Under the pieces are notes generated by a model, which was not told the DNA's origin, ran no database searches, and worked only from the letters and a program-made list of their open reading frames with translations. Shown piece by piece: positions 18,805 through 29,900 of a stretch of 38,943 nucleotides of DNA. The DNA is taken from NCBI GenBank assembly GCA_023212695.1, contig JALCCG010000203.1, positions 1-38,943 on the forward strand. Direction: 5' to 3'. This stretch comes from Sporisorium sorghi. Its lineage: Eukaryota; Basidiomycota; Ustilaginomycetes; Ustilaginales; Ustilaginaceae. The position numbers were made by a program, and so were the translations under genes. Positions within the stretch are counted from its first letter, which is position 1. Every line of letters begins with the position of its first letter.

Positions 18805-20625
18805 ATGCCGACGACCATGTACAGCAGCGTCGGCGGGAGTAGCGGCCACCATGAGGGCAGTGGCGAGTCGTTCTCGTACACGGACAAATCCGTGCTGCCC
18901 GTCAGCACCAACCCGTCTCGTCCTCGCAAGAACAAAGCCTCCGCCTGGTGGAGCAGCCTCAACCGCCCCGCGCAATTCGTCTACGCCTCCTTGCTCGTCA
19001 TCGCCCTGCTCGCTGTCGTCCTGGGTCTCGCGCTCGGCCTCACCCTCGCCAAGTCCAATACCGAAGACCCGAACCCGGCGTCCGACTACGTGCCCGCCAC
19101 CATCTCGGGCAACCGCACCTCGCTGCTCCAGCAAGGCTACTGGTACACCGCGCCGTCGAACGGGAGCAACTTCGAATGGACGCCGGCCAACCCGCGCCTG
19201 GGCAACTACCGCGCCGATAGTCAGGGTGTGGACATCATCGTCGACACCACGGCAAGATTCCAGCCGATCGACGGGTTTGGTGGCGCGATGACTGATAGTG
19301 CTGCATCGCTCTTGCGCCGGCTCAAGGGGCGCGAGGTGGCGCTGTACGACCGCTTGATGGATTTCATGTTTAACAATGCCACTGGTGTAGGGGTTACGCG
19401 CGTCACGATGGGCGCTAGCGACTTTTCGGTGGGCAGCGAGTACAGCTACATCGCGCAACCGCCCGCCTTTGCGCAAGCGGCGGCGCAGCTCAACGACCCC
19501 TCGACGCTGCTGAGCGATTTCAGCGTCCAAGACACGCAGAGCAGCACGTACACCATCCCCGTGCTCGTCGACGCGCTGCAGCGCAACCCGCACCTCAAGG
19601 TCATCATGAGCCCCTGGAGCCCACCGGCGTTTATCAAGTCGAACGACACCATGAACGGCGGCACGCTGCGCAGCGGCTTCGTCGATGTGCTCGCGCAGTA
19701 CTACGCGCAGGCGGCGCAGGCGTGGACCCGGGCAGGTGTGAGGCCGTGGGCCATGACGCTGCAGAACGAGCCGAGCCACTTGGCCGCGTACCCGTCGATG
19801 GGCATGGACGCGCCCACACAAACCCAGCTCGCGGTCGCACTCAAACGCGAGCTCGCCCAGCGCAGCCTGGGCGATGTGCAGGTGTGGGCGCACGACGACA
19901 ACTACGCCGTGTGGCAGACCGCTGCCGACATTGTCAATGGCAATGCGACGGCGGTGGATGGCGTGGCGTTCCACTGCTACCGCGGCACGCCGTCGCAGAT
20001 CGCGCAGTTCGAGGCGGCGCTGCGTGATGGGGTGAGCAAACCCGTGCACATGTCCGAGTGCACGGGCACGGGCGACGCCGATCGCTGGTCCGGCATCCAG
20101 GGCTGGCTCGGCAACGTCTACTGGCCCGTGAGTGTGCAGAACGCGCGCAGTATTGTGCAGTGGAATTTGGCGCTCGATAGCGGCCACGGCCCGCGCCTCA
20201 ACACGTCGTACTGCGACTCGTGCACGGCTTCGTTGACGCTGTCGTCCCAGGCAAACCCCGCGGACCCGTACGTGAGGTACAATGATCAGATGTACCTCAC
20301 CGCACACTTTTCGGCCGCCTCGACGGATTTGACCAACGTGGGCGGCGGCCTGGCGGTTAGGGTCGCCGCGGACCAGGGGAGGCTGTATTCGCTCGACAAG
20401 TCCGACTGGCAGTGCTTGAATTGGGTCGCGTATGCTGCGCCGTTGAATGGAACCCAGTTGCAGATGCCGGACAGTGCGAATGGCGCACCGGTGAATAAGC
20501 GGGTCGGGTTGGTCGTGGCGAATACCTGTAGGGATACGCTGAATGTGGTGATCTCGGTCGATGGCAGACGCACGGTTATGCCGGTGAAGCAGGGGTTGAC
20601 GAGCTTTGTTGGTCTGACGCCCTAG
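18805..20625 (+). CDS. Membrane-anchored GH30 glucanase-like protein (606 aa)
   Basis: The sequence matches glycoside hydrolase family 30, retaining enzymes whose fungal members often cleave beta-1,6-glucan or related beta-glucosides. Residues 1-57 are a Ser-rich cytosolic tail with a basic patch (RPRKNK). Residues 59-82 form one hydrophobic helix without a clear cleavage site, so a type II membrane protein with an outside catalytic domain is expected. The domain opens with FQPIDGFGGAMTDSAA, typical of the family. The acid/base is Glu322 in TLQNEPS and the nucleophile Glu418 in HMSECTGTG. SPWSPPAFIKSN also matches the family. A C-terminal beta domain follows, ending with VVISVDGRRTVMPVKQGLTSF, usual for GH30. 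Several Asn-x-Ser/Thr sites suggest glycosylation. The start at 18805 is the first ATG, with a second four codons later. The gene is intronless and converges on UTP20. Confidence 0.93.
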   Translation: MPTTMYSSVGGSSGHHEGSGESFSYTDKSVLPVSTNPSRPRKNKASAWWSSLNRPAQFVYASLLVIALLAVVLGLALGLTLAKSNTEDPNPASDYVPATISGNRTSLLQQGYWYTAPSNGSNFEWTPANPRLGNYRADSQGVDIIVDTTARFQPIDGFGGAMTDSAASLLRRLKGREVALYDRLMDFMFNNATGVGVTRVTMGASDFSVGSEYSYIAQPPAFAQAAAQLNDPSTLLSDFSVQDTQSSTYTIPVLVDALQRNPHLKVIMSPWSPPAFIKSNDTMNGGTLRSGFVDVLAQYYAQAAQAWTRAGVRPWAMTLQNEPSHLAAYPSMGMDAPTQTQLAVALKRELAQRSLGDVQVWAHDDNYAVWQTAADIVNGNATAVDGVAFHCYRGTPSQIAQFEAALRDGVSKPVHMSECTGTGDADRWSGIQGWLGNVYWPVSVQNARSIVQWNLALDSGHGPRLNTSYCDSCTASLTLSSQANPADPYVRYNDQMYLTAHFSAASTDLTNVGGGLAVRVAADQGRLYSLDKSDWQCLNWVAYAAPLNGTQLQMPDSANGAPVNKRVGLVVANTCRDTLNVVISVDGRRTVMPVKQGLTSFVGLTP

Positions 20626-20889
20626 ATGGAAGGAAGAGTTGCTGGATATGTTGTGGACACTGTAGAATACCGTTCGGAATTGTACGCTTTTGCTTGGACT
20701 CAAGGGGTGTGTGTGATTGTGGGAGAAGGTCGATGCATCGTCGACCGCACTTAAGATTCGACGATTCAGGGCTCAACCTCGTGAACAGAACTCCTCCACC
20801 GTCACAGACATCGACACTCACTCACTCACACATCAGCCTCAACACAACCTCGTAAATCTTTTGACCTTTGCATTCATTCATTCGCGAAC

Positions 20890-20909
20890 AAGCAAGCAAG
20901 CAAGCAAGC
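20890..20909. repeat. AAGC tetranucleotide repeat
   Basis: Five tandem copies of AAGC lie just beyond the stop of UTP20, in the short convergent gap with the GH30 gene (20626-20924), which otherwise shows nothing supportable. Confidence 0.85.
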
Positions 20910-20924
20910 CACCAGCTTCTCTCC

Positions 20925-23900
20925 TCACTCCCTCCTAGCGCGCTTGGTCTTTCCACTTCCCCCCGCCTCGCGCTTATCCAGATGCTGCTGACTCCTCCTC
21001 TTCCTCGCAGCGTGATTCTTCCTGTTCCTCTGTTCATTCTTCCTCGCCTGCAATTCTGGGTTCTGAATCCCGCGCATCAACCTTTCGGTCTTGCGCTGCT
21101 CGCGCTTCGCCTGCTGGCGTCGCTTCAGCGTCGAGTACGTCTTGTTGAACAGCGACACGTCTGTGAGGCTCTGCAGGTGCGACTGCACCTCGATCGCGAG
21201 CGTCTTGAGCTGATCGCCGCCGTGCAGGGAGGTCTGGGCGGTCGAGGCGGATTCGACGAGGCGGATGATGGGCGAGAGGAGCAGCGGCAGCAGGTGCGGC
21301 AGGAGGGTGGCAGGGAGCGAGGAGGAGAGCGCGGCGAAGAAGCGCAGGATCGAGGAGGGCGCGATGGTCCAGTGCGCGGGTTTGGATTGGGCGAGCGAGA
21401 GACGCGCTTGGAACGAGAGCCGCGCGACGAGCCAGCGCAAGGGGTCGTGGGCGATGGCGGCGGGCGCGTCCATCGCCGCTTCGTGCTGCTTGGCGCCTTC
21501 GACCATCGTCTCGTCGTCCATCTCTTCTTCCTCATCCTCGTCATCATCATCCTCTCCATCCTCTCCCTCCTCATCTTCATCATCGTCTCCAGCATGCGCT
21601 TGCTTCTTGTCCCCGTCCACATCAGCACCCTCCTTGACCACCTCGTCGAGCGCAGGACGTTCAACAGGGAAGAGTGCAAACGAGCGTCCGATCCACACCA
21701 GATTCTTGACCACCTGCAACGCCAGCGTATCGTCGAGCTTATCCGACCGCAGCTGCAGACACGACTTCTTGGCCGCGTCCACGAGCGCCGGCAGACTCGC
21801 AATGGGATCTTGCTGCACAGGCACCATCGCAGGCGTCTGCGGTTCGCGCAGCGCATACAATCCACCCAGAATGCGCGAGGCAGAGATGCGCACCCACTTG
21901 TGCGGGAACAGCAGCAGTCGGCGCACCGCATCGTTGGCTTTGGCGGCTCGAGCGTCTGCGGCACCCACGATCGAAGTGATGCGCCCGAGCGTCTGCAGCG
22001 AGTGGTACGGCAGCTGCCAGTCCAGCTCCATGTCCTCGAAACCGAAGGCTCCGGCGTCCGAGTTCTCGAGCGACTCGAGGTCGTCTGCGCAGTCGACGAG
22101 CACCTTGGTAACCACCTCGAGCGCCTTGTCTGCCCACTCTGCGCCTCGGTCCGGCAGGGCTTCGAGCAGCAAGCCGTAGATCTGCACGCCGACTCTCGCC
22201 AGTTCCGGCTTGGCTTCCTGGCGAGACCACGCGTCCACCATCAGCGCCGTCTTGTCCTGCTGCGCCTCGGTCATCGCTCGCAGCAGCGTGCGCAGGAGTA
22301 CCGCCGACTTCTCACGGCACTTGGAGCTCGTGTCGTTGGCAAGCACCATGGCAAGCGCCACGAACAGCATCTCGGCGTACTCCTGCAGCAGCTCGTCGCC
22401 GAACTTGTTGAGGATGGCATCCGTGATCTCGAGCACCGACAGTCGGCCCGACTCGTGCTCGTACGCCAGGTTCTTGGCGAGGAAGCCGATCTGGTTGCGC
22501 AGACGCTGCTTGCCCTGCGGATAGTCGAGCAGGAACTGGAGGTACGTCGAGCGGCACAGGTCTCGCACCGAGTCGCTCTGGTTGGTCACCATCATCTCGG
22601 CTACCTTGTCCATCGTGTCATACACTTCCGAGACGACGAGGCGGCGGCTGACAATGGCACGCAGCAGACCGAAGAGCGTGCTCTGCACTGCCGGCTCTTC
22701 GAGATCCGGAGCGATGAGCTTGAGCAGACCACTGAGGTGCGTCTCGGAGAGCGAGGCTTGCTTGCACTCGCGCAGGATGGCCGTGAGCGTGCGCAAGGCG
22801 GTCTGCACAATCTGCGACTGCGGCGAGCCGTACTGGTGGATGATGCCAAAGATCTGCTTGATGAACACGGGCAGAGCCTTGTCGACGCGCGACACAGGCA
22901 CCTTGACGATCTGCGCAATCGCACGCAGCGACAGCTCGAGCACCGACGACTCGTTGGCATACGCTGCCTCGCCCACGATGTTTACCATGCTGTTGAGTTT
23001 GGCCAACACCTCTTCATCCTGGAAGTCGAAGCGCTCCCTGCGCAGCGAGGTGACGAGCATCTCGAGACCGAACGCGACAAACTTGTGCGCGTTGCGCGAG
23101 TAGTGGTCCTTGCCCGCCATCGCGCCTTCCTCGACATCCTTGCGCTTGAGGAACACCGCATAGTTGTACAGCGTCGCCGACTTGTGTCGCGAAGCAGCTC
23201 TGGTTTCCGGCTTGCGCGCTTGCAGGAAGACAGCATCGCGGCGGATGAGCGTGGCGCAGAGCGAGAGGAAGCGGTTCGAGTCGAACTGCGGATTGGCAGG
23301 AATACCGCTCGAGATGCGGCGCAGGCACTCTTCGACCTGACGCACCACCTTGGGGATCTCCGTCTGCTGCAAGATATCTCGCAGAGGTTGGAGCACCTCG
23401 GCCACACGGTTGGGCGTGACGATGCGCGAGACTTGCTCAAACGTGTCCATGCTCTTGCTGTGCTTGACCTCGCGGTACGTCGTCTTGCTTCCGATCGATT
23501 CGCGGTCGTCAGCAGTGACGCCAAAGATGTCCTCAACAGCAATCTCGATGATCTCCTTGGCGCCCTGGTCGAGCGAGGTGAGCGGCTCGTCTTTGCTCGT
23601 CATCAAGTGCGTCAGCACCGAATGCACGGTGAACGCCAGCACGGCTTTCTGCGGACCGCGCATGAGGGCGCGTCGCATCTCACGCAGGAACTCGGGCAGG
23701 AAGCTTGCTCCCAGCGTCGACATGACTTTGCAGGCGGTCTCACGCGCAAGATCGCGCGTGTCCTGGGCTTTGGCACGGAAGACGTTGGAGAGCGTCTTGA
23801 GCAGCTTGGAGATCTGCGTCTGGCGCTGCTTGACGGGAAGGCACTGCGCAACGCGGACCACACCGACGGCAATGGGCAAACGCGTCGAATCTTCAGTCTC

Positions 23901-26900
23901 ATCCTTCTGCTCCAGGTAGGCCATGAGTCGGGGCAGCAACCGTGACGTGACGGCATCGAGGATCTTGACGCGTTCCGCCTCCTTGCCCTCCTTGGTCGCC
24001 TCAACTGCAGCCCGAGCTTCTGCGTCCTCCTGCTCGACTCCACCAGCGTCCGCGTCCTCACCAGCATCATCGTCGTCTTCATCCTCGATGATCGTCTCCT
24101 CCTCCATACCAAAGTGGAAGTTATCCAAGATGGCCATGGCGGTTCGAACCATGATGCGCTCCGACGCTCCCTTCTTGTTGGCGAGACGAAGATACTGCCA
24201 GAGCAGCGCGTTGTATGGACCCCAGGTCAGCTGGCCAGCGAGCAAGCCGAGGCTGGTGATGACCTCGGTGACCAGGTTGTGGTCGTTGAGCTCGACGGAT
24301 CCGGGCATGAGGAAGTGGCCCAGGACGGGCGCAAGGATGTCGCTGATGGTGCGGCTCTTCATGCCGCCCTTGGCCGCTTGCTCGGGCAGACGCTTGACCG
24401 CACGCGTCCTGCGGTGCAGCTGGATGTGGTGGATGTTGTTGAAGAAGTTGACCTCCGCATCGCTGCCACCGAGCAGACCAGACAGCTCGGCCATCACTTT
24501 GCACCCGGACAGCTGTTCGGCCGCCGAAGACATGACGGCCAGCACGTCCCTTCGCACCAGCTCGGATCGATTGCGCACCGCCTTCTTGAGCCCTGGCCAG
24601 ACCGCTTGCAAGAACAACTGCATCATGGCGCCCTCTGCCTCTGTGCCCGCGTCGCACTCGGCTGCAGTCTGACTGATGAACTTGACCAGCGAGGCATTGG
24701 CATTGCTACGCACCGACAGCTCTTCCGGATCCAGGATGAGGAAGAGGAAGTTGTGCACGAGCGGCTGCCACCCCTTGACAGTGATGTGCACGTCGCTGGC
24801 GTTGATCGAGTCGAAAGCGGCAAAGAGCTGGTCAAAGTCGCGCTCTTCCACCCTTCGTTTGCTGAGCGCATTGAGCTGCGTGCACCACTGTGCAACGCGG
24901 CTCAGTTCCGGATCCACCTCGGCGCAGCTGTTAAAAGCGGCGCTGAGCGTCTTGCGCGACTCGGCGGTGCGAAGCAGCGAGAAGAGACCGCTGAGCATGG
25001 CAAAGGTGCTTTGGAACAGCTCGGAGCGCACGTCCTGAAACTCGGGGATGAGCGAGAGAAGACGCTCAAAGATGGCCAGTAGCTCGGTCTTGGTGCGCTC
25101 GGGCACGAGGAAGTTGGACTTGCGCATCATGGGGCTGAGCAGCTTGACGAGGTGGCTGGCGTCTTGCGGAGCGGTGACGAAGGGCGACAGGGCGGAGAGG
25201 AGCGAGATCTGACGACGCAGGAGATCGTCTCGGCCCATCGCAGCAGCAGCAGGGCCAACGGCCGCAGAGGCTTGCTCAATGAGCGGAGTGACGCTGTTGA
25301 GGAAGACGGTGGCGTGCGGCCTCACGAGCAGGTCGACCAAAGCCAAGTCGCAACCGTTCCTAAAGTTGACGTCTGAGCTGACATCCATCGCATCCTTTTC
25401 CGCAGATGCAGCGGCGAGCACTCGCTCGGAGATGTCGAGCACGGATCCGATGGCAGATGGCTTGACAGTCGGTGCTGCAAGGATGGCGAAGATGCTCGGC
25501 AGCACCGCATTGTCGTAGGTGCCCAGCAGAGGAATGGTCTCAGACTGGCTCGACCAGACATGGAAAAGCTCGAGCAGTGCAGACGGGCTCTGCCTCGACT
25601 CAACCTTGAGCGCCTCGAGACGGGGCGACACAAGCTCGGCAAAGATGGCTGGCAGGTACCGATCCCACTGGAACAGCGAAGCTGCCTGCGGTTTGCCAAA
25701 GAAGTCACACAGACGCTTGTAACCGGCCTGTCGCACCAGACGAGCGCGCGATGTACGCGCCGTGAGAGGCTTGCTGACTTCAGCAGAAGAGGCGGCATCG
25801 GTGCTGTCGATGTGCACCTGGACAACAGCACGGTGGGCGTGGTAGGTGAGGTTGAGAGCGACCGAGATGAGACGGTCCCAGTACGGCAAGAGGTTGGTAC
25901 CGATCTGCTTGACGACCTCGCCGAGCAAAGTGAGGTAACCGACTTGGCGTCGAGTCGAAGCGACTGGCGACTTGGCGACGTACTCGAACCTGTCACCAGT
26001 GTCGCAAGGCGGGCGTGCCTGATCACCGAATGGAGCCAGCATGAGGTCGACGAGCGTCACCAGTTCGTCAGAGCCGATGTCGGCAAGTGCACTCAGCACA
26101 GCGCCTCGTCGCGCCCTCTGGCCGGCACCGCTCGTACGGTTACCACGCCTCGAGAGCAGAGCACCAAAGAGCAGACGGATGACCAAAGGCATGAGCACAG
26201 GACGGTGGTACGGCTGCACGACGTTGGAGTCCGAGGACAGCGTAAAGGTGGTGAGCGTGTCGCGGAAGTTGCCTGACTCGAGCAAGTCCTTGAGCTTGGT
26301 GGCGTACGGCATCACGGCTTCGTCCTTCCAGGTGAGTATGGCGTCGAGCGCGAGCTTCTGCACCGACACCTCTGCGGTGGCACAGAGGCTGAGCAGGTAC
26401 GTGTGCAGCTCGCCCGAGCGCGAGAGGGCTTTGGGGTTCTTGAGCTTGCCGAGCACTTCGAGGTAGGCGTTGAGCTGGGCCTGGCGGTCCTTCTTGCCCA
26501 AGTTCATTGCGGTTGGGTCCGAAGCCCTTTCTTCCTTGGCCGCCGTTTCAGTTTCGAGGTCGTCATCCTCCTCTTCATCGTCTTCGTCGTCATCGTCAAG
26601 AGGCGAAAGCAAGACACCGGCAAGGTTGCGCGGCCCAGCGTCCCTGAAGAAAATGTGGACGAAGCGGGCATTGTTGCGCTCGACAATAGATGCGACTTGG
26701 CACAGAAGCTTGAGGATCTGGTGGCGGTAGTTGACCAGGTCAAGTCTGGCGTCGGGCTGCTGTACCTCGACGCAGGCTTGAAGCGTGGTCGTAAGGCCAT
26801 TGCTGCCACTGCCAGTTTTGGCTTCAAGTCCTGAGCTGGTTCGAGCATGCTGGATGCAGCTGCGAACCGCCTTGCGCCTCTCGAGCAGGATTCCGTCCTG

Positions 26901-29900
26901 GAACTGCTTGTCGTCGTCGACGCCTGCGATATCGCTTTCGTCACGCAGAAGGCGGTCAGGCTCGATCTCGTCGGCATCTGCAGACTCTGAGTCGCCTTCT
27001 TCACCCGCCTCGCTGGCACCAGATTCGGTCCAGACAGCGGGAGTGGTCCGCAGCTCTGAACTGTCCAGCTGACGACCCGCCTCGAGCTCAGCGATGGCGA
27101 TGCGGAAGAGTGCGTCCTCGGTCTCGCGCTGGCCAGATTCGACAATGTCAGAAATCGCCTTGATGGCCTCGGACCAGACAGGTCGCAAGTTGACCTTGAG
27201 GTTGGCAACGAGGTATCGCAAAACCAGAGCATCGCGCTGGGTATGCTGCTGCACTTGAGCTGCCTTGTAGACCGCGACAGCACGGCCAAGCTCGCGACCG
27301 ACACTACGCATGCGTACGTTGCGATCGCGGATGGATGCAACGGACAGTGGCGTACGCTCCACCTCGACAAGCTTGTCGATGAAGGTGCCACTGCCGCCGG
27401 CCTCTTCGGCCTCAATGAGCGAGAGGATCTCGAGTGCGGACAGTCGAATCACCGGGTCGGAAGACATGACTGCTACCGAGAGAGGCTCGAGCACTTGAGC
27501 CAGCTTGGGCAGCTGAGGACGCAGACGAGCGGGGCAAGAGGCGAGGTACTTGCTGAGTCCACGCAGAATTCCTCGGTGCCAGGCAGCGCATCGCACTACG
27601 TGTTCGATCGACAAGCGGGCTTTGAGTTGCTTGGCCGTTTCCTCAAAGTCCTTGCCCGAGCTGCGCTCTTGCAAGACGGCGAGACTCTCGAAGGCAAGAC
27701 CAGCCAACAAGGCCGGGTTAACAATGTGCTCGTCGTAGCTGGCACGCAGCTGTTCTGGCGACGAAAAGGATGGGCCGGAAAGAAGACCATCCAACAGGAG
27801 CTGAGCGATCTGGCTGCCAAACGTAGCTGAAGATGCTGTCTTGGGCACGGTGGAGAGGCGTAGTGCAGGAATGAGGGGCTCGAGCGATTGCTGCGAGGCA
27901 AGAACTTGAGACGCCGCCTTCTTCGCCTTGGATCCAGCCGCTTTCGGCCTGTCGGCACAGAAGAGCGAGACGAGCTTGGCCAACCGCTCTCCGATCTCGG
28001 CAGCAACATGTTTAGACCATCGCACCATCAAGGGACTTGGATGCTGAGAGGAGCCGAGCTCTTCCAGCTGTCCAAGTTGTTCGAGGCGTTCGAGCAGCGT
28101 GAATGCGTGGTCCTTGCTGTGCGAAGAGGTGGCCGCCGAGGCAACGGTCTCTGCGGTCGAAGTGAGCACCGAGGGGAGGACAAACTGCTTGAAACCGCTC
28201 CATTCGAGCGTTGGGTGAGCAAGCGCTTCGACGAGGCCGCTGAATTCGGGCCACAGCGCCTGTCGTTGCTCGAGAGATTCCTTGGACTTGGAGACGCTCG
28301 GCACGGGCGCAAGCGAGTCGACGAGCTTGATGCCTGGACCGAGAAGATCCTGCAGTCGACCAATCGGGATGGACAGGGCGAGCAGCGAGACGAGCGAAGT
28401 GCGCAGCGCTGCTCCCTGCGCGGTTTGGACGGCAGGGTTGAGGAATAGAGGCGAGAGACGCAGAAGCAGCGCAAAGAGGGCTGGCTTGGCTTGATCAGCA
28501 ACTCGAGTGCCCTTCCTCACACCGACGGCGCACGCGAGCCACTCGACAGACTCGGTGAGGTGAGCAGTGTGCTGAGCCGCCGTGCTAGCTGCTTGCGACA
28601 GTCGCGACTGGTTGCGGTCGACGAGGCTCGACAGGAACTCGAGCACGGGCGCAAAGTGAGTCGCATTGCAGTGGTGGACGAGGGCCGTGATGGTGAGGCG
28701 GCCGAGGATGAGTCGCGTCAGATGTCGGTACTTGTCGACGACGGACGACGAATTGGCTGCGGGGCGAGTGGGATGCAGAAGCACACTGAGTAGCGAGATG
28801 CACTTGGAATGAAGGCGTCGGTCGAGCGACTTGCATCCTTCCACCCAGATGCCAGCAATGCCTCGAGAGAAGCGCACCGAGGGTCGACGCGATGGCTGGT
28901 GACGGTAGTGCACGTGTCGATCCTCGTCGGTGAGCATGGTCTCGAGGTCGGAGAGAATGAGCGATGTGATGCTCTGCAGCTGACGGCCCCTCGTCTTGCG
29001 CAGAAGGTGAGCAAACGCTTCCGAGGCGAATCGTCGGGTAAAGGGAGAGATGCGCTGAACGTTGGTGTTGACGAAGCTGACCTTGTCTGTGGCAGCTTCC
29101 TTGCCGGCGTTCGCGTCTTGATCTTCTTGCTCGTCATCGTCTTCATCCTCATCGTCGTCGTTTACCTCCTCGTCCTTGGCGTCTGTTTTTGAAGGACCCT
29201 CCTTGGCAACGATGGGCTTCCATCCGAGGTAAGGTCGAATGACGGTCCAAGTCTCGACCAGGCGACGGGTGCGGTCGTCCACTTCTTCTGCCTCTGCCTC
29301 TTCATCCACAACATCGACATCGACACCGGCTTCAGCAGACTCGTCGTCGTCGTCGTCGGATCGCTTGGCCATCTCCTTGCTGACGATGAAAGGACTCATG
29401 GCCTTCAAAATCCATGCAGCCGATTGAAACCCGCGTTCGACCAAGTTGGCGGCGGCACGTTCGTCTCCGTTGGTGGTGTCCTTTGTTGTTGCGGTGGTGT
29501 GCACTGCGCTCTTGAGCATGAGTGGATAGATGGGCAGGAACTCGGATCCCAGGTCCTTGGCGAGACGAGGCAGGAGATCGAGTGCTGCATCCCAGGCGAG
29601 CCACTGGCTACGCTCAGCAAGCGTTGCAGCGAGAATCGATGAGATGGTAGATCGGTGGTGAATGAGCTGCGGCAAGGACTGAGTGATGGGATTGAGCTGG
29701 CGGTAGAGAGAGTGGAAGGCGTTGGAGAGGTTGAGGTCGGTCCATGCCTGCAGCGCATGCGAGAACGACGTCCTGGCGTGGAGGGAAGACGAAGCGTCCT
29801 CGTCGTCGTCCTCATCTAGCGGCGCATCATCGTCTTGTACGTCGCTACCCTCGATCAAGCGTGAGGCTGCTGCGCTACTGCTCCCAGTCGAGGGAGCTGC

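Noticed and set aside
18787..20703. Minus-strand open frame of over 600 codons
   Set aside because: It is antisense to the GH30 gene, rich in Arg, His and Val, and has no recognisable domain.
20868..23945. Plus-strand open frame of over 1000 codons
   Set aside because: It lies fully antisense to UTP20 and has the Arg/His/Leu/Gln/Glu-rich composition of a mirror frame with no domain.
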